A program made the position numbers and the translations under genes. The notes under the pieces are model-generated. The model saw only the letters and a program-made list of their open reading frames with translations. It was not told the DNA's origin and searched no databases. DNA of 64,000 nucleotides from Deltaproteobacteria bacterium HGW-Deltaproteobacteria-6. GTDB taxonomy: Bacteria > Desulfobacterota > Syntrophia > Syntrophales > Smithellaceae. Below, in pieces: positions 1 through 8,442 of this stretch. Position 1 is the stretch's first letter, and the number at the start of each line of letters is the position of its first letter. The stretch is from the NCBI GenBank assembly GCA_002840435.1, contig PHAT01000005.1, forward strand, positions 610,460-674,459, written 5' to 3'.

Positions 1-2
1 AA

Positions 3-1925
3 AGAATATGCGCCGCCTATGAATATGAAACCATCGCGCTTCTGGGCACCAACCTGGGCATTACCGATAATGATGCCATCGCGCGATTGAAGTTCATGTG
101 CGACGATATCGGACTCGACGGCATTGAAGCCGGAAGCGCACTGGGTGTGGCCGCCGAAGCGGGCAGGATGAAATGGGGAGATGCACAAAGCGCCGAAAAT
201 CTTCTGCAGGAGATTGAAAAGGAGACGCCACTCGGATTCGCATTAGCCAACGGCGTAGTGACAACGGCCCGCTTCCTGAACGTCGATCGGATTCCGGCTT
301 TTAAGGGTCAGGCTCTTCCCGCCCATGATCCCCGCGCGGTAAAGGGCACGGGCGTGACGTACTTCTCGTCTCCGATGGGCGCGGATCACACGGCTGGTCT
401 CACCTATCGACAGCCCAAAGAAAAGAAAGAACAAATCCAGACGTCGCTTGCCACGCAGATCAAGGCGGCGGCCTGTGACGCCTTCGGTTATTGCCTCAAT
501 GCCGTTCCCGGCGGCGAACCGGTTTATCCTTTTTTCGCCAAACTGATGAATGCGCGCTTCGGCCTCACCATGACGGAAGAAGCCGTCATCGACGTTGCCA
601 AACAGGCGCTTCGCGATCAGCTGGCTTTCAATGAAAAAGCCCAGTTCAGCAAAATCGATACGAAGATTCCGGCCTTCTTCCGCGAAGAACTGATCGCTCC
701 GACCAGTTCCGTCTTTGATGTCAATGAAGCGGAGGTGAAAGATTTGTGGAAGGGCCTCGATGCATTCAGGGAAAAAGAAAAAGTCTGGGAGATCCGCATC
801 CCGCCGATGCCGGACATTCTGATGGGCGAAGGTGTGGCCCGGTCGATGGGGAAAAAAATCAAAGCATTGAAAGTTACCAAGGTGTTTCTGGTCACGGACC
901 CGTTTATGTTGAAAAGCGGCCGCGCGGCGGAAGTTCAGGACATCCTGAAAAAAAGCGGGATTGAAACCTATATTTTCTCGGAAGTGGAACCGGATCCACC
1001 CATCGAGCTCATCGAAAAAGCCGGCGCGCTTTATAAAGAAACGGGTTGTGACGGCATCCTGGGCCTGGGCGGCGGCAGTTCGCTGGATACCGCCAAAACA
1101 CTGGGACTGCGCGTCACCCATGGCGGCGACATGCGCGAGTATGAAGGCATTGTCGGCGGCGGCGGCAAAATCAAACCGATCTTTCCGCCGATCATCTGCA
1201 TGCCGACCACCTCGGGCACCGGCAGCGAAGTCAATCCCTGCGCCGTTCTGACCGACAAGGCCAGAGATTTGAAATTCATTTTAATGAGCAATCACTTTAT
1301 TCCCAAACTGGCGGTCGTTGACCCGCTCTTCACCAAAACCATGCCGCCTGGACTGACCATCGAATCCGGCATTGACGCCTTATCGCATTGTATCGAAGGC
1401 AGTGTGTCGCTGGCCACGCCTTATCACCCTTACTTCGAATCCAAAGCGCTTTTCGGCGTCAAACTGATTGGCCGTAGTCTGATCACGGCTTACAAAGAGC
1501 CGGACAATATGCGCGCCCGGACGGACATGTGTATGGCGGCCATCTGCGGGGGAATCGCCTTCCTCAAAGGGCTGGGGCTTGGACATGCCCTCACCCACGC
1601 CATCGGCGCCCACTATCACCTGCCGCATGGCAGAGCGGCCATCTTCGGTCTTCTCGGTTTCGTTATCGCCAATAAGGAAACCTGCAGGGAGGCCTTTATG
1701 GACATGGCTTATCTGATCAACCGGTCGGATGATCTGGAATCGGCGCTTAGGTGGCTTTATGGGGAATTGAATATTGACCTGCGGCTCAAAGCCCACGGCA
1801 TCAGCAAGGAAGCGCTCAAAGAAATTGCTTTTTATACATCACGCGACGCGGTGAACATGGCCACCGATCCGACATCACCCAGTCAGTCCAGAATTCTGGA
1901 GATCCTCACGGCGATGTATGAATAA
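3..1925 (+). CDS. Aldehyde ferredoxin oxidoreductase / iron-containing alcohol dehydrogenase fusion (5' truncated)
   Basis: The frame is open from the left edge, so the start lies outside the window. The first ~240 visible codons match the C-terminal half of the AOR family: ETIALLGTNLGI, then GTGVTY..SPMGADHTAG, then a DAFGYC motif whose Cys corresponds to the distal [4Fe-4S] ligand of AOR. After a short linker near nt 720-780 a full group III (iron-type) alcohol dehydrogenase begins: GGGSSLDTAK nucleotide loop, PTTSGTGSE, and the metal-binding GIDALSHCIEG and GHALTHAIGAHYHLPHG motifs with their Asp and three His. One polypeptide could therefore take a carboxylate through the aldehyde to an alcohol (or the reverse), using ferredoxin at the tungsten/molybdenum site and NAD(P)H at the iron site. 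AOR and Fe-ADH are normally separate proteins. A ThDP enzyme and an MDR oxidoreductase follow on the same strand. Confidence 0.85.
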   Translation, partial: RICAAYEYETIALLGTNLGITDNDAIARLKFMCDDIGLDGIEAGSALGVAAEAGRMKWGDAQSAENLLQEIEKETPLGFALANGVVTTARFLNVDRIPAFKGQALPAHDPRAVKGTGVTYFSSPMGADHTAGLTYRQPKEKKEQIQTSLATQIKAAACDAFGYCLNAVPGGEPVYPFFAKLMNARFGLTMTEEAVIDVAKQALRDQLAFNEKAQFSKIDTKIPAFFREELIAPTSSVFDVNEAEVKDLWKGLDAFREKEKVWEIRIPPMPDILMGEGVARSMGKKIKALKVTKVFLVTDPFMLKSGRAAEVQDILKKSGIETYIFSEVEPDPPIELIEKAGALYKETGCDGILGLGGGSSLDTAKTLGLRVTHGGDMREYEGIVGGGGKIKPIFPPIICMPTTSGTGSEVNPCAVLTDKARDLKFILMSNHFIPKLAVVDPLFTKTMPPGLTIESGIDALSHCIEGSVSLATPYHPYFESKALFGVKLIGRSLITAYKEPDNMRARTDMCMAAICGGIAFLKGLGLGHALTHAIGAHYHLPHGRAAIFGLLGFVIANKETCREAFMDMAYLINRSDDLESALRWLYGELNIDLRLKAHGISKEALKEIAFYTSRDAVNMATDPTSPSQSRILEILTAMYE

Positions 1926-2018
1926 AGAGACGACCATCCGTCAGGTTTAAAAGGTGAAGAAAATTAAGTTCGATTAAAATCATGTAATGCCCTTGCATCG
2001 TGACGTTAAGGAGTTTTT

Positions 2019-3572
2019 ATGACGGGCGCGGAAATAATTTTCACGACGGCGGCAAAGGCGGGTGTGGAGATTTGCCTGGCCAATCCCGGAACAACGGAAC
2101 TGGCGCTGGTCGCGGCGCTGGACAATGTCAGGGACATCAGACCGGTCCTGGGACTCTTTGAAGGAGTCTGCACGGGAGCGGCCGACGGCTATGGCCGGAT
2201 CAGACAAAAACCGGCGCTCACGGTTTTGCATCTGGGACCGGGGTTCGCCAACGGCATCGCTAATCTGCACAATGCCAGGCGCGCCCGGACGCCTGTCGTT
2301 AATATCATAGGTGAACATACCACCTGGATCAAACCCTATGATCCGCCTTTGAACATGGACATCGCATCGCTTGCGGGCACGGTTTCCGGCTGGCAGAAAG
2401 AAAACACCTCAGCCGATCAATTAGCGGGCGATACGATCGAGGCCGTTAACGCTTCTTACTATGGTCAGATTGCCACGATGATTGTTCCGGCGGACTGCCA
2501 ATCCGCAAACAGCAAAACGGAAAGTATTACGCTGCCCGAATTCCAATTCGATGCCGTGGATGAGGCAATCATCGCCCGTGCCCGTACGTTGATCAGACAG
2601 GCAAAGAAACCCTCACTGATTCTGGGCGGCCGCACGTTGAGGCTTCCGGCACTGGCCTGGGCTGCGGACATCAAAGCCAAAACAGGCTGCGATTTAATGA
2701 TGATGACCTTTCCCGCTTATTTTGATGCAGGCATCGGCTTGCCTGTTTTGAAGCGTATTCCCTACTTTCCGGGAGAAGCGCAAAAACTGCTTGCCGGTTA
2801 CGACGCGTTTGTCCTGGCGGGAGCAGCGGAGCCTGTGGCTTTTTTCGGTTATGCAAGCGGTACGACTTCACTGCTTCCGGAAAATGTTTCCCGTATCCGC
2901 GTCGATACGGACAGGCAGGATGCAGGCGTTGTTTTACAGGCGCTTGCGCAATCGCTGGGGCCTTCCGCAGCAAAAAGTGAACTTCATCCAATCCTGGCCG
3001 AGTGCGCGATACCGCCGCTGCCGGCGGGCGCCTTGAACGCCCGGACGATGTGCGCGGCTATCGCCGCCCTGCAGCCTGAGCATTGCATTGTTGTCGACGA
3101 AGGCGTGTCGTCCGGCGCTTTCTATTACACCCACTCACCTTACTTAAAACCCTACAGCCATCTGACGCTGACCGGCGGCGCCATCGGCATGGGCATGCCG
3201 CTGGCGTTGGGTGCTGCGCTTGCCGCACCCGACCGGCAGGTGATCGATATCCAGGCGGACGGCAGCGCCATGTATACGCTTCAGGCGCTCTGGTCTCAGG
3301 CGCGTGAAAAAGCAAATGTGATAACCGTGATCTGCTCCAATCGCACGTATTTCACCATTGAACTGGAGTGTCTGCGGGCTGGTTACAAAACACTGGGCGA
3401 CAGAGCAAAATCTCTGATGCACCTGAATAACCCGGCTTTGGATTGGGTAAGCCTGAGCCGCGGCATGGGCGTGCCTGCCTGCGCCGTCAACACGGCGGAG
3501 GCGTTTATCGGGGTATTTCAAGCCGCACTTAACGAACCCGGACCTTATTTGATAGAAGCGATTCTGGAGTAG
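2019..3572 (+). CDS. Thiamine diphosphate-dependent acetolactate synthase-like enzyme (IlvX/benzoylformate decarboxylase type)
   Basis: 517 aa, started at an ATG 6 nt after AAGGAG. The N-terminal PYR domain has the catalytic Glu in FEGVCTGAADGYGR and the AAAxAG-like opening; the C-terminal PP domain has the ThDP/Mg motif ADGSAMYTLQALWSQAREK ending in ICSN. The family includes IlvX-like proteins, benzoylformate decarboxylase and related 2-oxoacid decarboxylases; it is shorter than true acetolactate synthase catalytic subunits (~560-590 aa), and no regulatory IlvN subunit is nearby. I therefore favour a 2-oxoacid decarboxylase or carboligase over branched-chain amino acid synthesis. It lies 93 nt after the AOR-ADH fusion, so an aldehyde made here could be a substrate of that enzyme; this is inference from position only. 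Confidence 0.8.
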   Translation: MTGAEIIFTTAAKAGVEICLANPGTTELALVAALDNVRDIRPVLGLFEGVCTGAADGYGRIRQKPALTVLHLGPGFANGIANLHNARRARTPVVNIIGEHTTWIKPYDPPLNMDIASLAGTVSGWQKENTSADQLAGDTIEAVNASYYGQIATMIVPADCQSANSKTESITLPEFQFDAVDEAIIARARTLIRQAKKPSLILGGRTLRLPALAWAADIKAKTGCDLMMMTFPAYFDAGIGLPVLKRIPYFPGEAQKLLAGYDAFVLAGAAEPVAFFGYASGTTSLLPENVSRIRVDTDRQDAGVVLQALAQSLGPSAAKSELHPILAECAIPPLPAGALNARTMCAAIAALQPEHCIVVDEGVSSGAFYYTHSPYLKPYSHLTLTGGAIGMGMPLALGAALAAPDRQVIDIQADGSAMYTLQALWSQAREKANVITVICSNRTYFTIELECLRAGYKTLGDRAKSLMHLNNPALDWVSLSRGMGVPACAVNTAEAFIGVFQAALNEPGPYLIEAILE

Positions 3573-3576
3573 TAAA

Positions 3577-4569
3577 ATGAAAGACACGATGCAATATATC
3601 GATCACGGCCGGGGAGGCGCCGCCTCCTGCCTGCGGCTTTTGCACGGCTCCCTGCCAAAATTGAAAGAAGGCGAAGTGCTGATTGAAGTTGCCTACGCGG
3701 GCGTCAACCGGCCGGATGTCTTCCAGCGCATGGGAGTGTATCCGCCTCCGCCGGACGCTTCGCCTGTTCTGGGACTGGAAGCGGCAGGAACGATTGCGGC
3801 AAAATCCGACGACGTGCGGCAATGGCAAATCGGCGATGCCGTCTGCGCGCTCACTCCCGGCGGGGGGTATGCCGAATACTGCGCCGTTCCCGCGGTGCAT
3901 TGTTTGCCGATCCCGCAGGGACTCTCTCTTGCCCAAGCTGCGGCGCTTCCCGAAAACTATTTCACCGTCTGGTCCAACGTTTTTGAACGAGGCGCTTTAA
4001 AACCCGGAGAAAATTTTCTGGCGCACGGCGGGGCGGGCGGCATCGGCTACACCGCCATACAACTGGCTAAAGCTTTCGGCGCGAAAGTCTTTACCACCGT
4101 CACGGGCGCAGGGCAGGTTGAGGCCGTAAAGAAGCTGGGCGCGGATGTCGTTTTGGATTATCAAAGGCAGGATTGGGCGCAGGAAATTGCCGGTATTGCC
4201 GGGAAGCAGGGCATTGACTGCATCCTCGATTTTGTGGGCGGACCCTATATTCAAAAAAATCTGCAACTGCTGGCCCGCAATGGACGGCTTGTGCAAATTG
4301 CTTTCCTGCAGGGCGCAAAAGTCGAACTGGATTGCCTGCCGATCCTGACCAAAAATCTCACCTTCACCGGTTCAATGCTTCGTCCCCGTTCCATCGGAGA
4401 AAAAGCGGCTCTGGCCCAAGCCTTGCTGAAAAACGTCTGGCCGCTCTTTACCGCCGGAAAATTAAACGTTCTGATCTCCGCTGAATTTCCGCTCGCCCAG
4501 GCAGCGAAAGCGCATGAACTCATGGAATCCTCCGGTCATATCGGCAAGATTGTGCTGAAGGTCCGCTGA
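3577..4569 (+). CDS. NAD(P)H:quinone oxidoreductase-like MDR protein
   Basis: 330 aa, beginning 4 nt after the preceding stop and so translationally linked to the ThDP enzyme. It is a medium-chain dehydrogenase/reductase of the quinone oxidoreductase / PIG3 class: GroES-like N-terminus with AYAGVNRPDVFQR and LGLEAAGT, no zinc ligands, then a Rossmann domain with GGAGGIGYTAIQLAKAFGA and DFVGG. Such proteins reduce quinones, enones or enoyl substrates with NADPH in the cytosol. The substrate cannot be read from the sequence. The NADPH preference is inferred from family membership. Confidence 0.85.
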   Translation: MKDTMQYIDHGRGGAASCLRLLHGSLPKLKEGEVLIEVAYAGVNRPDVFQRMGVYPPPPDASPVLGLEAAGTIAAKSDDVRQWQIGDAVCALTPGGGYAEYCAVPAVHCLPIPQGLSLAQAAALPENYFTVWSNVFERGALKPGENFLAHGGAGGIGYTAIQLAKAFGAKVFTTVTGAGQVEAVKKLGADVVLDYQRQDWAQEIAGIAGKQGIDCILDFVGGPYIQKNLQLLARNGRLVQIAFLQGAKVELDCLPILTKNLTFTGSMLRPRSIGEKAALAQALLKNVWPLFTAGKLNVLISAEFPLAQAAKAHELMESSGHIGKIVLKVR

Positions 4570-4645
4570 AACAATCCTCCCTGACTCTCCTTTGCACCCT
4601 GAAGGGCGCAAGTATGAGGAGGAAATAAAAGGGGGTCCCAACAGC

Positions 4646-5713
4646 CTACAGGCGCCGGTAAACCCAGCAGTGCCAGTAAAGGAAAAAGGCTTCACCGCCG
4701 CCCAGACTGAGCAGTTTTTTAGAAATGGCCCGGACGTCTTTTTGTCTGGAAACTTTATGATCGGCCAGATAGATGCCGAGGAGTCCGCGGGTAATTAAAT
4801 GATGAAATTTTGCGTCGGGCAGACTTGCAACGCAAGCCTGCGCCTGATTGTAGAAATGACTGAGCCTGCCGTACAATTGTTCATTATTTTCATAATAAGA
4901 GCAAAAGTTTAAGTCCAGACCGCTTAGGTCTTCCTCCTGGTCGATCAGATAATCCAAAAGAATATGCAGACCCTGGACCCACGGAAAATAAGCGTTCTTA
5001 ATTCTGTCGACCAGTACGGCTGACGTTGCCTGGTTGAACAGCCGGGAAACAATGCAAAAGATGCCCAGCGTCGAGCCCGTGCAGGCGGCAAATTCATACC
5101 AGGCCATTGGTGGCAGGTTTTTTTCGTGCTCGGCAAACCATGCCCGCAGCCTGGGCACGCGTTCATCTTTTCGAACATGCTTGTGCACCTGTAAATCAAT
5201 ATAGACGCCTGCCAGTTCTCGGACGGCCGCTGCTCCCGACGGGTAGTTGGCAAGGCGACCCAGGATATCCCTGCAGGTCTGTACCAGGGCGGCCAGATAA
5301 CCGCCGTCTTCTCGTTCCTGCCGGAAACGATAGTAGGCGGTCAGCGGCGCGTCCGGTGTCAGGGCTTGCAGCATCGATTCGTGCAGCGCTCGGAAATCCT
5401 CGGGGTCCTGCGACGTGCTGCGGTCGCAGAGATTGTCCAGATAATCACTGATCGTCTGATAGGCGACGATAAATTGAATTGCGTCTTTGTAGCGATGACC
5501 GGCGAGCAATCCATAAAGTGAACCGCCTTCGCAGTGAAACGTTTTTGCTGCGATGCTCGCCGTCGCCTGGCGGCGCAGTTCCGGATCGGGAATATTTTGA
5601 GCGCGCTCTTTCCACTGGCGCAGGCAGGCACGCGTGACGGGCTGCACCTTCAGAATCATTTTGGTGGTCAGCGATATGAGATTGGTCGGTACCTGCAAAT
5701 CATGCCCCTTCAT
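4646..5713 (-). CDS. ytpB: Tetraprenyl-beta-curcumene synthase family protein (YtpB/DUF2600)
   Basis: 355 aa, all-helical, close to the ~360 aa of Bacillus YtpB. The signature QTISDYLDNLCDRSTS near residue 85 matches the motif used by this class of terpene synthases in place of a classical DDxxD, and there are further acidic motifs such as ILLDYLIDQEEDL and FCSYYENNEQLY. In Bacillus the enzyme cyclises C35 all-E heptaprenyl diphosphate to tetraprenyl-beta-curcumene, the first step of sesquarterpene synthesis. The gene stands alone on the minus strand, convergent with the MDR gene and divergent from the YhiN-like gene. A long-chain polyprenyl synthase that could supply substrate lies at 47901-48875. 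I see no squalene-hopene cyclase in the window for the next step. The ribosome-binding site is weak. Confidence 0.8.
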   Translation of the reverse strand: MKGHDLQVPTNLISLTTKMILKVQPVTRACLRQWKERAQNIPDPELRRQATASIAAKTFHCEGGSLYGLLAGHRYKDAIQFIVAYQTISDYLDNLCDRSTSQDPEDFRALHESMLQALTPDAPLTAYYRFRQEREDGGYLAALVQTCRDILGRLANYPSGAAAVRELAGVYIDLQVHKHVRKDERVPRLRAWFAEHEKNLPPMAWYEFAACTGSTLGIFCIVSRLFNQATSAVLVDRIKNAYFPWVQGLHILLDYLIDQEEDLSGLDLNFCSYYENNEQLYGRLSHFYNQAQACVASLPDAKFHHLITRGLLGIYLADHKVSRQKDVRAISKKLLSLGGGEAFFLYWHCWVYRRL

Positions 5714-5828
5714 TGAATGTTCACAAGGCGAATCTTTAGCACAGCCGTGAGCGTATCACAAGAGCGGGCAAATTGATCCATTGACCGGTCTTGAAGATCT
5801 ATGGTAGCTGGTGAATAATGGAGCTGCA

Positions 5829-7178
5829 ATGAAGAATACAGTAAGCAAAGAGTCTGATGTTATTGTCATCGGCGGCGGCGCGGCGGGTCTGATGGCGGCG
5901 GGGAAGGCGGCGCAATCGGGCGCTCGCGTGCTGCTTCTGGAAAAAACGGACAGCCCGGGCAAAAAGATTCTGGTCAGCGGCAAGACACGCTGCAATCTGA
6001 CCAACGCTGCCGACCTTCGGGCTTTTATTGCCATGTACGGTTCAAACGGCCGTTTTCTGCACAGCGCTTTTTCCCGTTTCTTTCGTCCGGAACTGCTCGC
6101 CTTTTTCGAACAATACGGTCTGGCCACCAAAGTGGAACGCGGCGGCAGAATTTTCCCTGTTTCCGACGATGCCCGCGACGTGGTGCGTGCTTTACAAAAA
6201 TATTTGGCTGAAAATAAAGTCCACACGATTTTCAACGCCAAGGTAAGCTCGGTGACCCATGCTGAAGATTCCCTGTTTTCCATTCAAACCACAAACGGCC
6301 GTTATCAGGCCCCGTGTGTCATTATCGCGACCGGCGGCGCCTCCTGGCCTCGCACCGGTTCGGAAGGCGACGGCTACCCCATCAGTACGGCGCTTGGCCA
6401 CACGGTTGTCAAGCCCAGACCGGCGCTGGTTCCCCTGATGGTCCGTGAGCAAAAACTGGCCGGGTCCATGCAGGGTGTTTCTTTGCGCAACGTGCGCGCC
6501 ACGGCATTTCAGGGAGAAGCCCAGGCAGTGAATTCAGCGCTTATCCCCGGTTTTGACTATGGCCGAGGCGAAAAGAAAACCCCCCGGCCCCCGGTCATTG
6601 AAAGCCGGTTCGGTGAAATGCTTTTCACGCATTTCGGCCTGGGCGGACCGATTATCCTGCTGATGAGTCTGTCGGTTGTTGAAGCGCTGGAAAACGGCCC
6701 TGCTTCAATCCTGATCGATTTAAAACCCGCCCTGACGAAAGAGCAGTTGCGAAAACGGTTGCAGTCGGATCTGAACAATTTCGGCAAAAGAAAAATTGCA
6801 ACGATTCTGAAAGAGTATCTGCCGGCAAAAATGATTGAGCCTTTGAGGGCTCTTTCCGGAATAGACGAAGAAAAGCAGGGGCATCAGGTAAGCGCCGCCG
6901 AGCGGGAAACCATGATCGACTTGCTCAAAGCATTGCGCTTCAACATCAAAGCCCCGCTGCCGCTCGCCAAGGCTATTGTGACGGCGGGAGGCGTTACTCT
7001 TGATGAAATCGATCCGCGCACGATGTCGTCCAAAAAAATATCCGGCCTTTATTTTTGCGGCGAGGTCATGGATATCGACGCGGACACCGGCGGCTACAAT
7101 TTGCAGGCTGCTTTCTCCACCGGATATATAGCGGGAGAAAGCGCCGCCGCTTATTGGCGGGCTAAGTTCTGTCCTTGA
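5829..7178 (+). CDS. NAD(P)/FAD-dependent oxidoreductase, YhiN/HI0933 family
   Basis: A flavoprotein of about 449 aa. The N-terminus has the FAD dinucleotide-binding fold VIVIGGGAAGLMAAGKAAQSG followed by LLEKTDSPGKKILVSGKTRCNLTN, which is diagnostic of the HI0933/YhiN family; the C-terminus has LYFCGEVMDIDADTGGYNLQAA, the typical closing FAD contact. I start it at ATG 5829, 5 nt after GGAG, rather than at the GTG 18 nt upstream, which has no ribosome-binding site. The physiological reaction of the family is unknown. No partner gene is obvious: the neighbours are the divergent YtpB gene and the roadblock operon 190 nt downstream. Confidence 0.85.
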   Translation: MKNTVSKESDVIVIGGGAAGLMAAGKAAQSGARVLLLEKTDSPGKKILVSGKTRCNLTNAADLRAFIAMYGSNGRFLHSAFSRFFRPELLAFFEQYGLATKVERGGRIFPVSDDARDVVRALQKYLAENKVHTIFNAKVSSVTHAEDSLFSIQTTNGRYQAPCVIIATGGASWPRTGSEGDGYPISTALGHTVVKPRPALVPLMVREQKLAGSMQGVSLRNVRATAFQGEAQAVNSALIPGFDYGRGEKKTPRPPVIESRFGEMLFTHFGLGGPIILLMSLSVVEALENGPASILIDLKPALTKEQLRKRLQSDLNNFGKRKIATILKEYLPAKMIEPLRALSGIDEEKQGHQVSAAERETMIDLLKALRFNIKAPLPLAKAIVTAGGVTLDEIDPRTMSSKKISGLYFCGEVMDIDADTGGYNLQAAFSTGYIAGESAAAYWRAKFCP

Positions 7179-7370
7179 AAAAAATGCATAAATATTATAA
7201 TGCTATTGACAATAGAGTATAAATTATTTCCGTTTTAGTCTGTCCTGTCTTAATGGATGTTCCACTGAGGATGCGTATGGCTTGGCGGGAAATCAATTTG
7301 TGAGTCAATATCCAGGTCCGGGTGCGCCGGGAAAATGGGCGCACAATATTCTGAATAAAGGAATACAAAT

Positions 7371-7760
7371 ATGATTTTAGGCCAGAAGCAACTCGACGAG
7401 ATCCACGATACTTTGACTAAAAATCTGATCGGGTCCGGCGTCCGGAGTGTGATGCTGATTGATACGGCCGGCAATGTGATCGCGTCAATCAATAACGGAA
7501 ATGAAACGATCGACATGTATTCGCTGGCAGCGCTCGCTGCCGCCAATTTCGGCGCCATGAGCTGCATGGCTAAGATTGTCGGTGAAGATGAATTTTCCCT
7601 CTTATTTCATAAGGGTGAAAAAGAGAATATCTACTTTTGCAAAGTCAATGAAGAATTGCTGCTGGTGAATATATTCAATGATCAGATTTCGCTTGGTTTT
7701 CTCAGGTTGAAAATGGCGAAAGTCGTGGAAGAGTTGCTGGCAGTCGTGGCGACTAGTTAA
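7371..7760 (+). CDS. Roadblock/LC7 domain protein (MglB-like)
   Basis: 129 aa and a single roadblock/LC7 domain: SGVRSVMLIDTAGNVIAS, then SLAALAAANFGAMSCMAKI, then FFKVNEELLLVNIF-type strands. Proteins of this kind dimerise and act as GTPase-activating or localising partners of MglA-type small GTPases; the MglA homologue starts 66 nt downstream, which strongly suggests a cognate pair. RBS AAAGGA lies 7 nt before the ATG. It is the first gene of a five-gene cluster that ends at 12115. Whether it is a true GAP like Myxococcus MglB, or only an adaptor, cannot be judged here. Confidence 0.88.
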   Translation: MILGQKQLDEIHDTLTKNLIGSGVRSVMLIDTAGNVIASINNGNETIDMYSLAALAAANFGAMSCMAKIVGEDEFSLLFHKGEKENIYFCKVNEELLLVNIFNDQISLGFLRLKMAKVVEELLAVVATS

Positions 7761-7826
7761 AGAAATTTTCAAACATAAAAATATACACGGCCTTGTTACG
7801 GCTTTGGAATGTCAGGGGGTGTCCGA

Positions 7827-8432
7827 TTGGCATTTATTAATTTGAAAGACAGAGTTATTCAAGCCAAAATAGTTTATTATGGCCCCGGCAGATGCGGCAA
7901 GACAACGAATCTTGAATATGTATACGAAAAATGCCGTCCCCAGGTCAATTCAGAGATGGTCACGGTTAAAACACAGGGCGACCGCACGTTGTTTTTTGAT
8001 TTTTTTCCTCTGGATATGGGGAAAATCGGCGGGTTTGACGTCAAAATTCAACTCTACACCGTTCCGGGTCAGGTGAAGTATGATTCCACAAGACGGCTCG
8101 TCTTAAAAGGCGTTGACGGCGTTGTTTTTGTCGCTGATTCCGCAGTGGGCCGCCGGGAGAAAAACATTATTTCCATCCGCAATCTTGAAGATAATCTCAA
8201 GATTTACAATAAAGATATTCACGATATCCCGCTGGTGATTCAATACAATAAAAGGGACCTTGTCAAAGAAGGCATCGAAGTCCTGGATATTGAAACTCTG
8301 GAAAAGGATCTTAATGCGGAATTAAAAGTTCCTGCATTTGAAGCCAGTGCTGTTGCCGGGGATAATGTCGTTCTGACCCTTAAGAAAATTATTTCGCTGA
8401 CGCTGGCGTCTCTGGAAAAGCAATTGAAATAG
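7827..8432 (+). CDS. mglA: MglA-like Ras-superfamily GTPase
   Basis: About 201 aa. It opens like MglA (AFINLKDRVIQAKIVYYGPG) with P-loop GPGRCGKTT, followed by the MglA-type GDRTLFFDFFPLDMG in the switch region, a Walker B-like QLYTVPGQVKY, and the base-recognition motif QYNKRD. MglA proteins set cell polarity and drive gliding or type IV pilus switching by reversible polar localisation. I take TTG 7827 as the start because GGGGG stands 10 nt upstream and the family begins at this point; an ATG at 7809 is in frame but has no good RBS. It sits between the roadblock partner and a repeat-rich protein 10 nt downstream, consistent with one operon. Confidence 0.87.
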   Translation: MAFINLKDRVIQAKIVYYGPGRCGKTTNLEYVYEKCRPQVNSEMVTVKTQGDRTLFFDFFPLDMGKIGGFDVKIQLYTVPGQVKYDSTRRLVLKGVDGVVFVADSAVGRREKNIISIRNLEDNLKIYNKDIHDIPLVIQYNKRDLVKEGIEVLDIETLEKDLNAELKVPAFEASAVAGDNVVLTLKKIISLTLASLEKQLK

Positions 8433-8442
8433 GAGTCATAAC

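Noticed and set aside
243-1121. Long antisense frame under the AOR-ADH gene
   Set aside because: Shadow of a GC-rich coding strand; the sense strand has clear domains.
7206-7238. TTGACA before the roadblock gene as a promoter
   Set aside because: The only AT-rich candidates for a -10 box are at spacings of 6, 10 or 21 nt, not near 17.
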